Source: Hymenobacter negativus (GTDB taxonomy: Bacteria; Bacteroidota; Bacteroidia; Cytophagales; Hymenobacteraceae). Taken from it: DNA of 64,000 nucleotides. The notes below the pieces were generated by a model. It worked only from the letters and a program-made list of their open reading frames with translations. It was not told where the DNA came from and ran no database searches. The position numbers and the translations under genes are program-made. Of this stretch, positions 27,952-35,879 are shown in pieces (the stretch's first letter is position 1; each line of letters opens with the position of its first letter). The stretch is from NCBI RefSeq assembly GCF_017571495.1, contig NZ_JAGETZ010000012.1:1-64000 (forward strand). Direction: 5' to 3'.

Positions 27952-28584
27952 TCAGTTGGTGCTTGGGTGGCGGTGGTAGAAGTCGCTGACCACTTCCGTA
28001 ATCAGCCCGCTTTCGCTTTCGATGGCCGCAAACTTGAGGTCGAGCAGGCGCAGCACGTACAGCGCGTGCGGGTATTGCTTGCCCCCGAGCGTGCCCCACA
28101 GGTGGTTCACTTCCTCCAGTGTGGGCGAGTACAGGTCCAGAATCAGCTTGAAGGTTTCCAGCCGGTCGAGCGCATTGAGGGGCTGGGCGGCCAGCAGCGT
28201 GGTCGGGGCCACAGTGTCCGGCGTAAACACATTTTTTGACTGGAAAAACCGGATGGCCCGCGAGAGGTACAGCAGCGCCTTTTCGTAGCTGGCGTGCGTG
28301 GCCGTTATCAGCAGCAGGAAATTCAGAAACACCGGCGGGTTCTCGTAACGGGCCGTCAGGGTAGCGTCGTTGCGGGCGTAATTCGGCAGGTTCTTGAGGG
28401 CCTTTTCCTCCCGGTAGTTCACGAAGGAAAACACCACGCGGTCACGCGTCACAGTGCCTCCGCCGCTGGCCAGGCCCTCCGAGAGGTTTTCCAGCAGCAC
28501 CTTGCCTTCATCGCCCGTGGGCGCATAGGCCGTCAGGTGCGTTTCGAGCTCGGTTTGAATAATTTTGAGCGCATGCAGCAGCAT
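27952..28584 (-). CDS. DUF4255 cap/terminator protein (Afp16-like)
   Basis: 210 residues of the DUF4255 family: ALKIIQTELETHL at the start, VVFSFVNYREEKALKN in the middle, then PPVFLNFLLLITATHASYEK and NHLWGTLGGKQYPHALYVLR. In Afp/PVC this protein caps the distal end of the tube and sheath. It is the first gene of the operon here, whereas in Afp it is last. Confidence 0.92.
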   Translation of the reverse strand: MLLHALKIIQTELETHLTAYAPTGDEGKVLLENLSEGLASGGGTVTRDRVVFSFVNYREEKALKNLPNYARNDATLTARYENPPVFLNFLLLITATHASYEKALLYLSRAIRFFQSKNVFTPDTVAPTTLLAAQPLNALDRLETFKLILDLYSPTLEEVNHLWGTLGGKQYPHALYVLRLLDLKFAAIESESGLITEVVSDFYHRHPSTN

Positions 28585-28811
28585 AGCAGTTGGTTGGATT
28601 TGGGGTAGATTTCCTTCTCAACGTTCACGCATCAGGCCCGAATGGCCTCATCAACTCCTCGTCTGGCAGTGCCTGTGCAGCGGCTGTTGGGGCCTCACAT
28701 CAGGTAGCCTTTCGGCCTGCTTTCTGATTTATATTGTGCAATGTAGATATTTATTTTGTAATACTTATTAATAGCAGCAATTAAATTTTTGTGAGTGACC
28801 CGCCACACACC
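28585..28811 (-). promoter_or_regulatory. Leader and probable promoter region of the eCIS operon
   Basis: No gene is seen. The stretch 28736-28800 is strikingly AT-rich compared with its surroundings and lies between the kduI terminator and the first eCIS gene, leaving an mRNA leader of at least ~150 bases. No clear TTTG/TAnnTTTG match to the Bacteroidota consensus was found, so the exact promoter is not placed. Confidence 0.4.
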
Positions 28812-28880
28812 AAAAAAGCCCTGGCGCCCGGCAGCCTGCATCCCCGCTTTCACGAGGGCCGGCAACCGGACGCCAGGGCT
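28812..28880 (-). terminator. Rho-independent terminator of kduD-kduI
   Basis: AGCCCTGGCGTCCGGTTGCC on the minus strand pairs with GGCTGCCGGGCGCCAGGGCT, followed by TTTTTT. It separates the kdu genes from the eCIS operon. Confidence 0.9.
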
Positions 28881-28967
28881 GGGTCTGACGTAATAATCTT
28901 ACAAGTAAAGCGGGCGCGTGTCTCGGACGCGCTTTACTTCACAACAGTAACTCCTAGTGGCGGTTCC

Positions 28968-29798
28968 TTAGCGCAGGGTGTCGAGCGGTACGGCGTCCAT
29001 GTCGGTGTACTCGCGGTTCTCACCGGCCATGCCCCAGATGAAGGCATACGCCGCCGTGCCGCAGCCCGTGTGGATGGACCACGGCGGCGACAAAATGGCT
29101 TGTTCGTTGCTCACCCACAGCGGGCGGGTTTCGGTGGGCTCGCCCAGCAGGTGCAGCACGCGCTGGCCCTGGTTCATGTTGAAATAGAGGTAGGCCTCCA
29201 TGCGGCGGTCGTGGGTGTGGCTGGGCATGGTGTTCCACACCGAGCCGGCTTTCAGCTGCGTGAGGCCCATCACCAGCTGGCAGCTCTGGATGCCTTCCTG
29301 ATAGATGTATTTGTAAATAGTGCGCTCGTTGGCGGTTTCCGAAGCGCCCATTTCCACTGGAGTGGCCTCGGCCTGGGTGCGCACGGTGGTGGGGTGGGTG
29401 TGGTGCGCCGGAGCCGACAGCAGGTAGAACTTGGCCGGTTGGGCCGCGTCGGCGCTGGCAAACTGCACGTCCTTCGCGCCCATGCCTACGTAAATGCAGT
29501 CCTGGTTGCCGAGCTCGTACGCAGTGCCGTCCACGGTCACGGTGCCGGCGCCGCCTACGTTGAGGGCGCCCAGCTCGCGGCGCTCCAGGAAGAAGTTGGC
29601 TTTCAGCGACTCCGGGCAGGGGAGCGTAAGGGCCGCTTCGGTGGGCTGGGCACCGCCCACAATCATGCGGTCGTAGTGCGTGTACGTCAGCTCAATTTCA
29701 CCAGCGGTGAAGATGTTCTCAATCAGAAAATGCTCCCGGATTCCGGTGGTGTTGAGGTTGGCCGTTTCACGGGGGCCAATGGCAAAGCGTTGCGTCAT
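28968..29798 (-). CDS. kduI: 5-dehydro-4-deoxy-D-glucuronate isomerase
   Basis: 276 residues, the usual length. KduI converts 5-keto-4-deoxyuronate, released from pectin or other uronate-containing glycans, to 3-deoxy-D-glycero-2,5-hexodiulosonate in the cytoplasm. The metal site is visible as MPSHTHDRRMEAYLYF (H194, H196, E201) and SIHTGCGTAAY (H243), matching the E. coli ligands with an offset of two. It follows kduD, 101 bases downstream, and the product is the KduD substrate. A strong terminator ends the unit. Confidence 0.96.
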   Translation of the reverse strand: MTQRFAIGPRETANLNTTGIREHFLIENIFTAGEIELTYTHYDRMIVGGAQPTEAALTLPCPESLKANFFLERRELGALNVGGAGTVTVDGTAYELGNQDCIYVGMGAKDVQFASADAAQPAKFYLLSAPAHHTHPTTVRTQAEATPVEMGASETANERTIYKYIYQEGIQSCQLVMGLTQLKAGSVWNTMPSHTHDRRMEAYLYFNMNQGQRVLHLLGEPTETRPLWVSNEQAILSPPWSIHTGCGTAAYAFIWGMAGENREYTDMDAVPLDTLR

Positions 29799-29899
29799 TT
29801 GAGTAATATTTAGTGGTCAGTTGATTAATGAGGCTGGTCGGCGAATGTCTTATTAAAAGGAAAGCAACTACTAACCGTTAATCATTAATCAGTAAAAAA

Positions 29900-30670
29900 T
29901 TACCGTCCCATCCAGCCGCCGTCGACGGTGAGGATAGTGCCGTGCACGTAGTCGGAAGCAGGGGAGGCCAGGAAAACGGTGGGGCCTTTGAAGTCGGCGG
30001 TTTCGCCCCAGCGGCCGGCCGGAATACGGCCCAGGATGCTCTGGGAGCGGTCGGGGTCGTTGCGCAGGGCCGTGGTGTTGTCGGTGGCGATGTAGCCGGG
30101 TGCGATGGCGTTCACGTTTACGCCGCGGCCAGCCCACTCGTTGGCCAGGGCCTTCACCAAGCTGCCAATAGCGCCCTTGCTGGCCGCGTAGCCCGGCACG
30201 TTGATACCGCCCTGGAAGGTGAGCAGCGAGGCCGTGAAGATGATTTTGCCGGAGCCATTTGCCAGCATCTGCCCGCCAATGGCGCGGGCAATGCGGAAGG
30301 GGGCGTCGAGGTTGATGTGCAGCACCTCGTCCCACAACTCGTCGGAATGTTCGGCGGCAGGGGCGCGCTTGATGGTGCCGGCGTTGTTTACCAGGATATC
30401 GATTTTGGGAAAGTCCTGCTGCACCTGCGTGAGGAAGGCATCGACGGCGGGGCGCTGGCTGAAGTCGGCCTGGTAGGCGGTAAACTTCCGACCCAGTGCT
30501 TCTACTTTTTGGGCGGTGTCGCTGCCGGTCAGGGCCAGCGTGGCCGATACGCCGATGATGTCGGCGCCAGCTTCGGCCAGCCCGAGGGCCATGGCTTGGC
30601 CAATGCCTTTGTTGCAGCCGGTGACCAGCGCGATTTTGCCGGTCAGGTCAAATGAAGAGGGTGTGCTCAT
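29900..30670 (-). CDS. kduD: 2-dehydro-3-deoxy-D-gluconate 5-dehydrogenase
   Basis: 256-residue SDR. The cofactor motif is GCNKGIGQAMALGLAEAGAD, the NNAGT strand is present, and the catalytic pair is in GYAASKGAIG. The C-terminus DGGWMGR is typical of KduD. It reduces diketo-deoxyuronate to 2-keto-3-deoxygluconate. Adjacency to kduI makes this call much stronger than SDR sequence alone. It is divergent from the exported GH2 gene over a 276-base gap that may hold shared control sites. Confidence 0.93.
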   Translation of the reverse strand: MSTPSSFDLTGKIALVTGCNKGIGQAMALGLAEAGADIIGVSATLALTGSDTAQKVEALGRKFTAYQADFSQRPAVDAFLTQVQQDFPKIDILVNNAGTIKRAPAAEHSDELWDEVLHINLDAPFRIARAIGGQMLANGSGKIIFTASLLTFQGGINVPGYAASKGAIGSLVKALANEWAGRGVNVNAIAPGYIATDNTTALRNDPDRSQSILGRIPAGRWGETADFKGPTVFLASPASDYVHGTILTVDGGWMGR

Positions 30671-30946
30671 AGATACAGTATCGCGGGTTTGCGGACCGGA
30701 AAGTACGGCCCGGGCTGCGGGTTGCCGTCATGTAGCGTCGGGTAAAATAGTATTGCGCTGGCAGTAAGGCGGTATTTTAAGGCTGCGCTGGTGCTTTCAT
30801 CAAGAAGGAGATGGAGGATTTAGTAGGAAAGGTATTGGCCCGTTATGATTACCTGAATTCAATTTCCAGCTACTCATTAAGCTGGTCATTTCTGGCAAAA
30901 GCCTGTTCTTTGGCTTCCCAATACAGCTTTCTTAATTCCGATACCT

Positions 30947-33427
30947 ATGAAATTACCCTTTGGCCGAAGCTTGCAGGCTTCAGCAATGGCCCTGTTTTGC
31001 CTGCATTCGTTAGCTGGTGCCGCGCAGTCCCGGCAGGATATTCTGCTCACCAACGACTGGAAGTTCAGCAAAGGCGAAATGCCCGAGGCTGCCCGGCCGG
31101 GATTCGACGATGCCAAGTGGCCCACGGTGAGTGTGCCGCACGACTGGGCCATCAGCGGGCCTTTCGATGGCAACAACGACCTGCAAAAAGTCAAGATTGA
31201 GCAAAACAACGAGCAGGCTGCTACCCAGAAATCCGGCCGCACCGGCGGGCTGCCGTTCATTGGCACGGGCTGGTACCGGCGGAAGCTGGTGGTGCCGGAG
31301 TTTGGCCCGGGCAAGCGCGTGGTGCTGCTGTTTGATGGTGCCATGAGCGACGCACACATCTACATCAACGGGCAGGAAGCAGGCTCGTGGCCCTACGGCT
31401 ACAACTCGTTCAGCTTTGACATCACCCGTCTGCTACAACCCAGCGACAACCTGCTGGCCGTGCGCCTGCGCAACCAGTCCGAAGCCTCGCGCTGGTACCC
31501 CGGCGCCGGCCTCTACCGCAACGTGCACCTGATTGTGACCGACGACGTGCAGGTGCCCGTGTGGGGCAGCTACGTCACCACGCCCGAAATCACGCCTGAG
31601 TTTGCCCGGGTGAAGCTGCGCACCAAGGTGGCCACGCCCGGCAACTCTTTTCAGAACCTGCGCCTGGAAACCGAAATCCGCGACGCCAGCGGCAAGGTGA
31701 TGGCCACCACCAGCACCACGCTGCTGCCCACCGACGGCCAAGAGTTCGAGCAAAACCTGGTGGTGCCCACGCCCCAGCTGTGGTCGCCCGAAACGCCGGT
31801 GCTCTACACGGCCACGTCCAGCCTCTTCGCCGGCTCCCAGCTGAAGGATGAGTACCGCACGCGCTTCGGCATTCGCTCCTTTAAGTTTGAGGCGGGCAAG
31901 GGCTTTTCGCTGAATGGCAAAACCCGCAAGTTCAAGGGCGTCTGCAACCACCACGACCTTGGCCCGCTGGGCGCGGCCATTAACACGGCCGCCCTGCGCC
32001 GCCAGCTCACCCTGCTCAAGGACATGGGCTGCGACGCCATCCGGACCTCGCACAACATGCCCGCACCGGAGCTGGTGGAGCTGTGCGATGAGATGGGCTT
32101 TATGCTGATGGTGGAGTCCTTCGACGAATGGAAAACGCCGAAGGTGAAGAACGGCTACAGTCAGTATTTCGACCAGTGGGCCGAAAAGGACCTGGTGAAC
32201 ATGGTGCATCACTACCGCAACAACCCCTCGGTGATTATGTGGAGCATCGGCAACGAGGTACCCGACCAGAGCACGCCCGGCGGCGGCAAAATAGCCCGGC
32301 GCCTGCAAGACATTGTGCACCGCGAAGACCCCACCCGGCCCGTCACGGCGGGCATGGACCGCATCGACGCGGCCATCAACAACAACTTTGCCTCGGTGCT
32401 CGACATTGCCGGCTTCAACTACAAGCCCGCGCAGTACGAAAAGGCCAACGACAAGCTGCCCCAGGGCTTTATTCTGGGCACCGAAACGGCTTCCACGGTG
32501 AGCTCGCGGGGCGAGTACCAGTTTCCGGTGGTGCAGGCCAAGCAGAAGCAGTATCCCAACAATCAGTCGTCGTCCTACGACCTGGAATATTGCAGCTGGT
32601 CGCAGATTCCAGACGAGGAATTTGTGAAGCAGGATGACCTTGATTTTGTCATCGGCGAGTTTGTCTGGACGGGGTTCGACTACTTGGGCGAGCCCACGCC
32701 CTACGACGAGAAGTGGCCCTCGCACAGCTCCTACTTCGGCATTCTGGACCTGGCGGGCTTGCCCAAGGACCGGTTCTACCTCTACCGCGCCAAGTGGAAC
32801 ACCGCCGCGCCCACCCTGCATCTGCTGCCGCACTGGACCTGGCCCGGCCGCGAAGGCCAGACCACGCCCGTGTACTGCTATACCAATGCGCCATCGGCTG
32901 AGCTGTTTGTGAACGGCAAAAGCCAGGGCCGCCAAACCAAAGCGCCTTCTGACCAGCCCCAGAGCCGCTACCGCCTGATGTGGAACGACGTGAAATACCA
33001 GCCTGGCAGCATCAAAGTGGTGGCCTACGATGCCCAGGGCAAAGCCATGGGGGAGGAAACCGTGCGCACCGCCGGCAAGCCCCACCACATCAAGCTGGTG
33101 GCCGACCACGCCACCCTGGCCGCCGATGGCCAGGACCTGGCCTACGTGACGGCCCGCGTGGAGGACGCCAACGGCACCCTCTGCCCCGAGGCCACCCAGC
33201 AGCTGCAGATAGCCGTGAGTGGCGCTGGCCGCTTCCGTGCCGTGGCCAACGGCGACGCCACCAGTTTGGAGCCGTTTCAGCAGCCCCGCATGCACGCGTT
33301 TCATGGCCAGCTGGTGGCCATTGTGCAGGCCAGCGACAAGGCCGGCGATATCAAGCTGGCCGTGAGCGGCAAGGGCCTGAAAGCCGGAAACCTCAGCCTG
33401 AAAACCACTGCTCCGGCCGGGAAATAG
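30947..33427 (+). CDS. Exported GH2 family beta-glycosidase
   Basis: 826 residues with an N-terminal signal peptide (MALFCLHSLAGAAQS region). The order is a sugar-binding jelly roll (WYRRKLVVP, MSDAHIYINGQEAG), an immunoglobulin-like domain, a TIM barrel and C-terminal beta domains of DUF4982 type. Acid/base E437 lies in WSIGNEV and the nucleophile E513 in LGTETAS. The likely activity is beta-galactosidase or a related exo-glycosidase. The divergent kdu genes suggest a side-chain role on a uronate-containing polysaccharide. No SusC/D pair or polysaccharide lyase is in this window, so the substrate is open. Confidence 0.9.
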   Translation: MKLPFGRSLQASAMALFCLHSLAGAAQSRQDILLTNDWKFSKGEMPEAARPGFDDAKWPTVSVPHDWAISGPFDGNNDLQKVKIEQNNEQAATQKSGRTGGLPFIGTGWYRRKLVVPEFGPGKRVVLLFDGAMSDAHIYINGQEAGSWPYGYNSFSFDITRLLQPSDNLLAVRLRNQSEASRWYPGAGLYRNVHLIVTDDVQVPVWGSYVTTPEITPEFARVKLRTKVATPGNSFQNLRLETEIRDASGKVMATTSTTLLPTDGQEFEQNLVVPTPQLWSPETPVLYTATSSLFAGSQLKDEYRTRFGIRSFKFEAGKGFSLNGKTRKFKGVCNHHDLGPLGAAINTAALRRQLTLLKDMGCDAIRTSHNMPAPELVELCDEMGFMLMVESFDEWKTPKVKNGYSQYFDQWAEKDLVNMVHHYRNNPSVIMWSIGNEVPDQSTPGGGKIARRLQDIVHREDPTRPVTAGMDRIDAAINNNFASVLDIAGFNYKPAQYEKANDKLPQGFILGTETASTVSSRGEYQFPVVQAKQKQYPNNQSSSYDLEYCSWSQIPDEEFVKQDDLDFVIGEFVWTGFDYLGEPTPYDEKWPSHSSYFGILDLAGLPKDRFYLYRAKWNTAAPTLHLLPHWTWPGREGQTTPVYCYTNAPSAELFVNGKSQGRQTKAPSDQPQSRYRLMWNDVKYQPGSIKVVAYDAQGKAMGEETVRTAGKPHHIKLVADHATLAADGQDLAYVTARVEDANGTLCPEATQQLQIAVSGAGRFRAVANGDATSLEPFQQPRMHAFHGQLVAIVQASDKAGDIKLAVSGKGLKAGNLSLKTTAPAGK

Positions 33428-33454
33428 ATAATAGGCAGCCAGTCATTGCTGAAT

Positions 33455-33492
33455 AAAAAAACAGCCCCGGTGCTTATCGGGGCTGTTTTTTT
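33455..33492. terminator. Bidirectional terminator between convergent genes
   Basis: AAAAAAACAGCCCCG and CGGGGCTGTTTTTTT form a stem with A- and T-tracts on both sides. The minus-strand stop codon at 33474-33476 lies in the loop, so the last codons of the hydroxylase-like gene form one arm. Confidence 0.92.
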
Positions 33493-34214
33493 ATGGCCGG
33501 ACCGCTGGCGAACGTGCCAAACATCCGGTCCCAGATTGAGGTGTAAAAGCCGAAATTAGACTGGTCATTCTGGTGATGCTGGAAGTGAAAGCCCGACGAG
33601 CCGATGTAGCGAAGCACCGGGCTGCGCTCCCAGGCCCTGGGGAAGGGTTCGACGGCTGAATGGCCGACTACGCCGAACAGCACATTTACCGTCAGGTAGG
33701 CGAAGATGGCCAGGAAATTGGCCGGGTACACGGCCATCAGCAGCAGCCAGAGCCCTCCAAAACCAAATGTTTCGAGCGGGTGCAGCACAAACAGGTCGAT
33801 AGGCTGGGGCTCGGCGTACTCGTGGTGCAGGGCGTGTATCCAGCGGTAAAGCACCGTTTGGTGGATGACGTAGTGAAAGCCATACATCAGCAGGTCCATG
33901 CCCAGAAACAGGACCACGAAATCGAGCAAAATGCGCCAGGAAAACTCCTCCCGGATGGTGATAAAACCCTGTCGCCAGAGCACGAAGCCCGCATACGTTA
34001 CCACCGTATTGATGAGCAGCGTGCACGTGGCCAGCCGGATTTCCTGGCCGCTGATGGGATGATGAACCGGCCCCAGCGCCCGGCTACGGCCGAAAACCAC
34101 TTGCAGCAAGTAGCCAAAGCCCAGCGCCAGCAATAGCACCAGCAGGTTCTCGGTCAAAAAAATCGGCAAAGCTTCCAGCCAGCCCAGCGTTTTGAAATAC
34201 TTCAGCAGATTCAT
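33474..34214 (-). CDS. Fatty acid hydroxylase/sterol desaturase superfamily membrane protein
   Basis: 246 residues from the ATG at 34214; an earlier TTG is unlikely. Several transmembrane segments are visible. The di-iron histidine boxes of the superfamily are present: HYVIHQTVLYRWIHALHHEY, then GHSAVEPFP and GFHFQHHQNDQSNFGFY. The ending IWDRMFGTF is also conserved. It probably hydroxylates or desaturates a lipid or carotenoid at the inner membrane using O2. The substrate cannot be told from sequence. Confidence 0.88.
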   Translation of the reverse strand: MNLLKYFKTLGWLEALPIFLTENLLVLLLALGFGYLLQVVFGRSRALGPVHHPISGQEIRLATCTLLINTVVTYAGFVLWRQGFITIREEFSWRILLDFVVLFLGMDLLMYGFHYVIHQTVLYRWIHALHHEYAEPQPIDLFVLHPLETFGFGGLWLLLMAVYPANFLAIFAYLTVNVLFGVVGHSAVEPFPRAWERSPVLRYIGSSGFHFQHHQNDQSNFGFYTSIWDRMFGTFASGPAIKKQPR

Positions 34215-34340
34215 GGCGAGGCAGGCGGGTGGTTTCAAATGACCAAATAGTGGCCCAAAAGTACTCGTCTATCAGTCGTCTGCTCCGGTGGTCAGACCAG
34301 CGCAGGCACTCACCACGGTGCGGTACTTATTTTTACCTCG

Positions 34341-35063
34341 ATGACACTACCGCTACAGTTTGGTTTGGTACTGCTGGCGCTTGGCCTGGGCATGGCCTAC
34401 AGCGCCCGGGCCGGTAAGCTCACCACCGCCGGGGTGTGGACTGGTGGCCTGCTGGGTGTGCTCATTTTCCTGGGGGCCGGCTTTACCGGGCTGGCACTGC
34501 TGGCGCTGTTTTTTGGGTTGGGCTCGGCCGCGTCGGTGTGGAAGGTTTCTGACAAGCGCCACCTTGGGCTGGCCGAGGAAAACCAGGGCCGACGCACCGC
34601 TGGGCAGGTGCTGGCCAACGCCGGCGTGGCGGGCTTGCTGGGCCTGCTGAGCTGGCAATTCCCAGCCCATGCGCCGCTCGCGCAACTGATGCTGGCCGGT
34701 AGCTTTGCCGCCGCCACGGCCGACACGCTGGCTTCGGAACTGGGCAATATCTACGGACGCCGGTACTACAATGTGCTCACGTTGCGCCCCGATACGCGGG
34801 GCCTGAATGGGGTGGTGAGCCTGGAAGGTACGCTGCTGGGAGCGGCGGGCAGTGCCCTACTGGCAGCGGTGCACTGCCTGAGCCACGGGTGGGGGCCGGC
34901 ATTCTGGTGGCTGCTAGTAGCCGGCACGGTGGGCAACCTGACCGATTCGGTAATTGGGGCTACCTTGGAGCGCCAGCAGTACGTTTCAAACAATACTGTG
35001 AATCTGCTCAACACACTAGTTGGCGCCCTCGCGGCGGGCGGCCTGGCAATGCTGAGTCGCTAG
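34341..35063 (+). CDS. DUF92 family membrane protein
   Basis: 240 residues with about six hydrophobic segments. The family signature is clear: SDKRHLGLAEENQGRRTAGQ, then AATADTLASELG, then GLNGVVSLEGTLLGAAGS and TVGNLTDSVIGATLERQQY. DUF92/TMEM19 proteins are integral membrane proteins; some relatives act in phytyl-phosphate metabolism. No role is assigned here. It converges with the small gene at 35067 with only three bases between stops. Confidence 0.9.
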   Translation: MTLPLQFGLVLLALGLGMAYSARAGKLTTAGVWTGGLLGVLIFLGAGFTGLALLALFFGLGSAASVWKVSDKRHLGLAEENQGRRTAGQVLANAGVAGLLGLLSWQFPAHAPLAQLMLAGSFAAATADTLASELGNIYGRRYYNVLTLRPDTRGLNGVVSLEGTLLGAAGSALLAAVHCLSHGWGPAFWWLLVAGTVGNLTDSVIGATLERQQYVSNNTVNLLNTLVGALAAGGLAMLSR

Positions 35064-35066
35064 CAA

Positions 35067-35408
35067 TCAAGCAGCCATGTTGGGGTAGTGACAGTTCCAG
35101 GGGCTTACTGCCTGCCTGGCCGACATCTCCCGCCGCAGGGCCCTGACCTCGGTTTCGGACCCTAGAAGGTTGGCCTGGGCCATGTCTACAATGTCCCGGG
35201 CCTGTGTGGTAACGGCCATCGTGGGCACATCGCCATCCACCAAGTGGCGCACGAGCTGCCACTCTACCAGCACCAGCTGGTCCTTCACCCGCTGCTTATC
35301 AACCAAAGGCTCGTCCATGGCCAGATACAATCTGACACTTCGGCGCAGCCAACGCCTCCAGCGGGCGCTGCCAGCGCGGGCAAATAGGGCAAAAGAGGTA
35401 GGGGACAT
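35067..35408 (-). CDS. Hypothetical protein
   Basis: 113 residues from the ATG at 35408. The N-terminus is basic (ARWRRWLRRSVRLYL), with two predicted helices after it and no membrane segment. No family is recognised. A 16-base palindrome lies 26 bases upstream of the chosen start, which supports a real, regulated gene. The short length keeps confidence moderate. Confidence 0.5.
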   Translation of the reverse strand: MSPTSFALFARAGSARWRRWLRRSVRLYLAMDEPLVDKQRVKDQLVLVEWQLVRHLVDGDVPTMAVTTQARDIVDMAQANLLGSETEVRALRREMSARQAVSPWNCHYPNMAA

Positions 35409-35433
35409 GGAAAGAACAACTAAGTGAAGGAAT

Positions 35434-35449
35434 AGTACTAGGTAGTACT
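35434..35449. promoter_or_regulatory. Perfect palindrome upstream of the hypothetical gene
   Basis: AGTACTA-GG-TAGTACT, located 26 bases before the ATG at 35408. Size and place fit an operator for a dimeric repressor. Confidence 0.45.
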
Positions 35450-35555
35450 TTCCAGATTCTAAAAGGTTGCGGCGCGGCAACTCTTCATTTGGACGATAAC
35501 TCCCTGCTTATACCCGCGTTGCCCTACATTGTGAAAAGCCGACAAGCGGTTAGGG

Positions 35556-35588
35556 AAGGTCGCCCAGTTCGTGCGAGGCGGCCTTTTT
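35556..35588 (+). terminator. Terminator-like hairpin with no gene before it
   Basis: AAGGTCGCC and GGCGGCCTTTTTT form a hairpin with a T-tract on the plus strand. No plus-strand coding gene lies upstream within this gap, so it may end a small RNA starting in 35450-35555. The rest of 35409-35879 shows no gene. Confidence 0.5.
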
Positions 35589-35646
35589 TATGAGTGAATT
35601 GCTTGCTGAGCAAGCGCCCCGAAGCCTGGTTAAAGTTCGATAAAGC

Positions 35647-35689
35647 AACGGCCAATTAACGGCTATTTTTGGTCCGTTAAATGGCCGTT
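35647..35689. promoter_or_regulatory. Inverted repeat, possible operator
   Basis: AACGGCCAATTAAC and GTTAAATGGCCGTT form a near-perfect inverted repeat with a 15-base spacer. It lies in the long gap downstream of the FAD reductase gene, so its target is unclear. Confidence 0.35.
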
Positions 35690-35879
35690 TAGTCCGTAAT
35701 TAAAGCGGTGAGTCGTTCAATAAATTGAATTGTAAGAATGCAATTTTTGATTTAGCACTTAATAGTCGCAACTCTCATAAATAGCTTTATAGCATAACGA
35801 AAAAGCAGCAGTAGGGCTGAAGCACCGGCCAGTGATATTTCCCCCTACGCACTTAAGTATTCCAGCTTTTATTTTTTTG

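Noticed and set aside
1251..28584. Prophage or type VI secretion system
   Set aside because: No capsid, terminase, integrase or lysis cassette, and no TssJ/L/M membrane complex; AAA+, DUF4255, DUF4157 and the CIS tape measure point to eCIS.
30811..31200. Plus-strand open frame overlapping the GH2 start
   Set aside because: It has no family signature and runs out of frame through the GH2 signal peptide; the GH2 start is well supported.
31433..33304. 623-codon open frame antisense to the GH2 gene
   Set aside because: The GH2 protein has signal peptide and both catalytic glutamates; the antisense frame is a GC-rich shadow.
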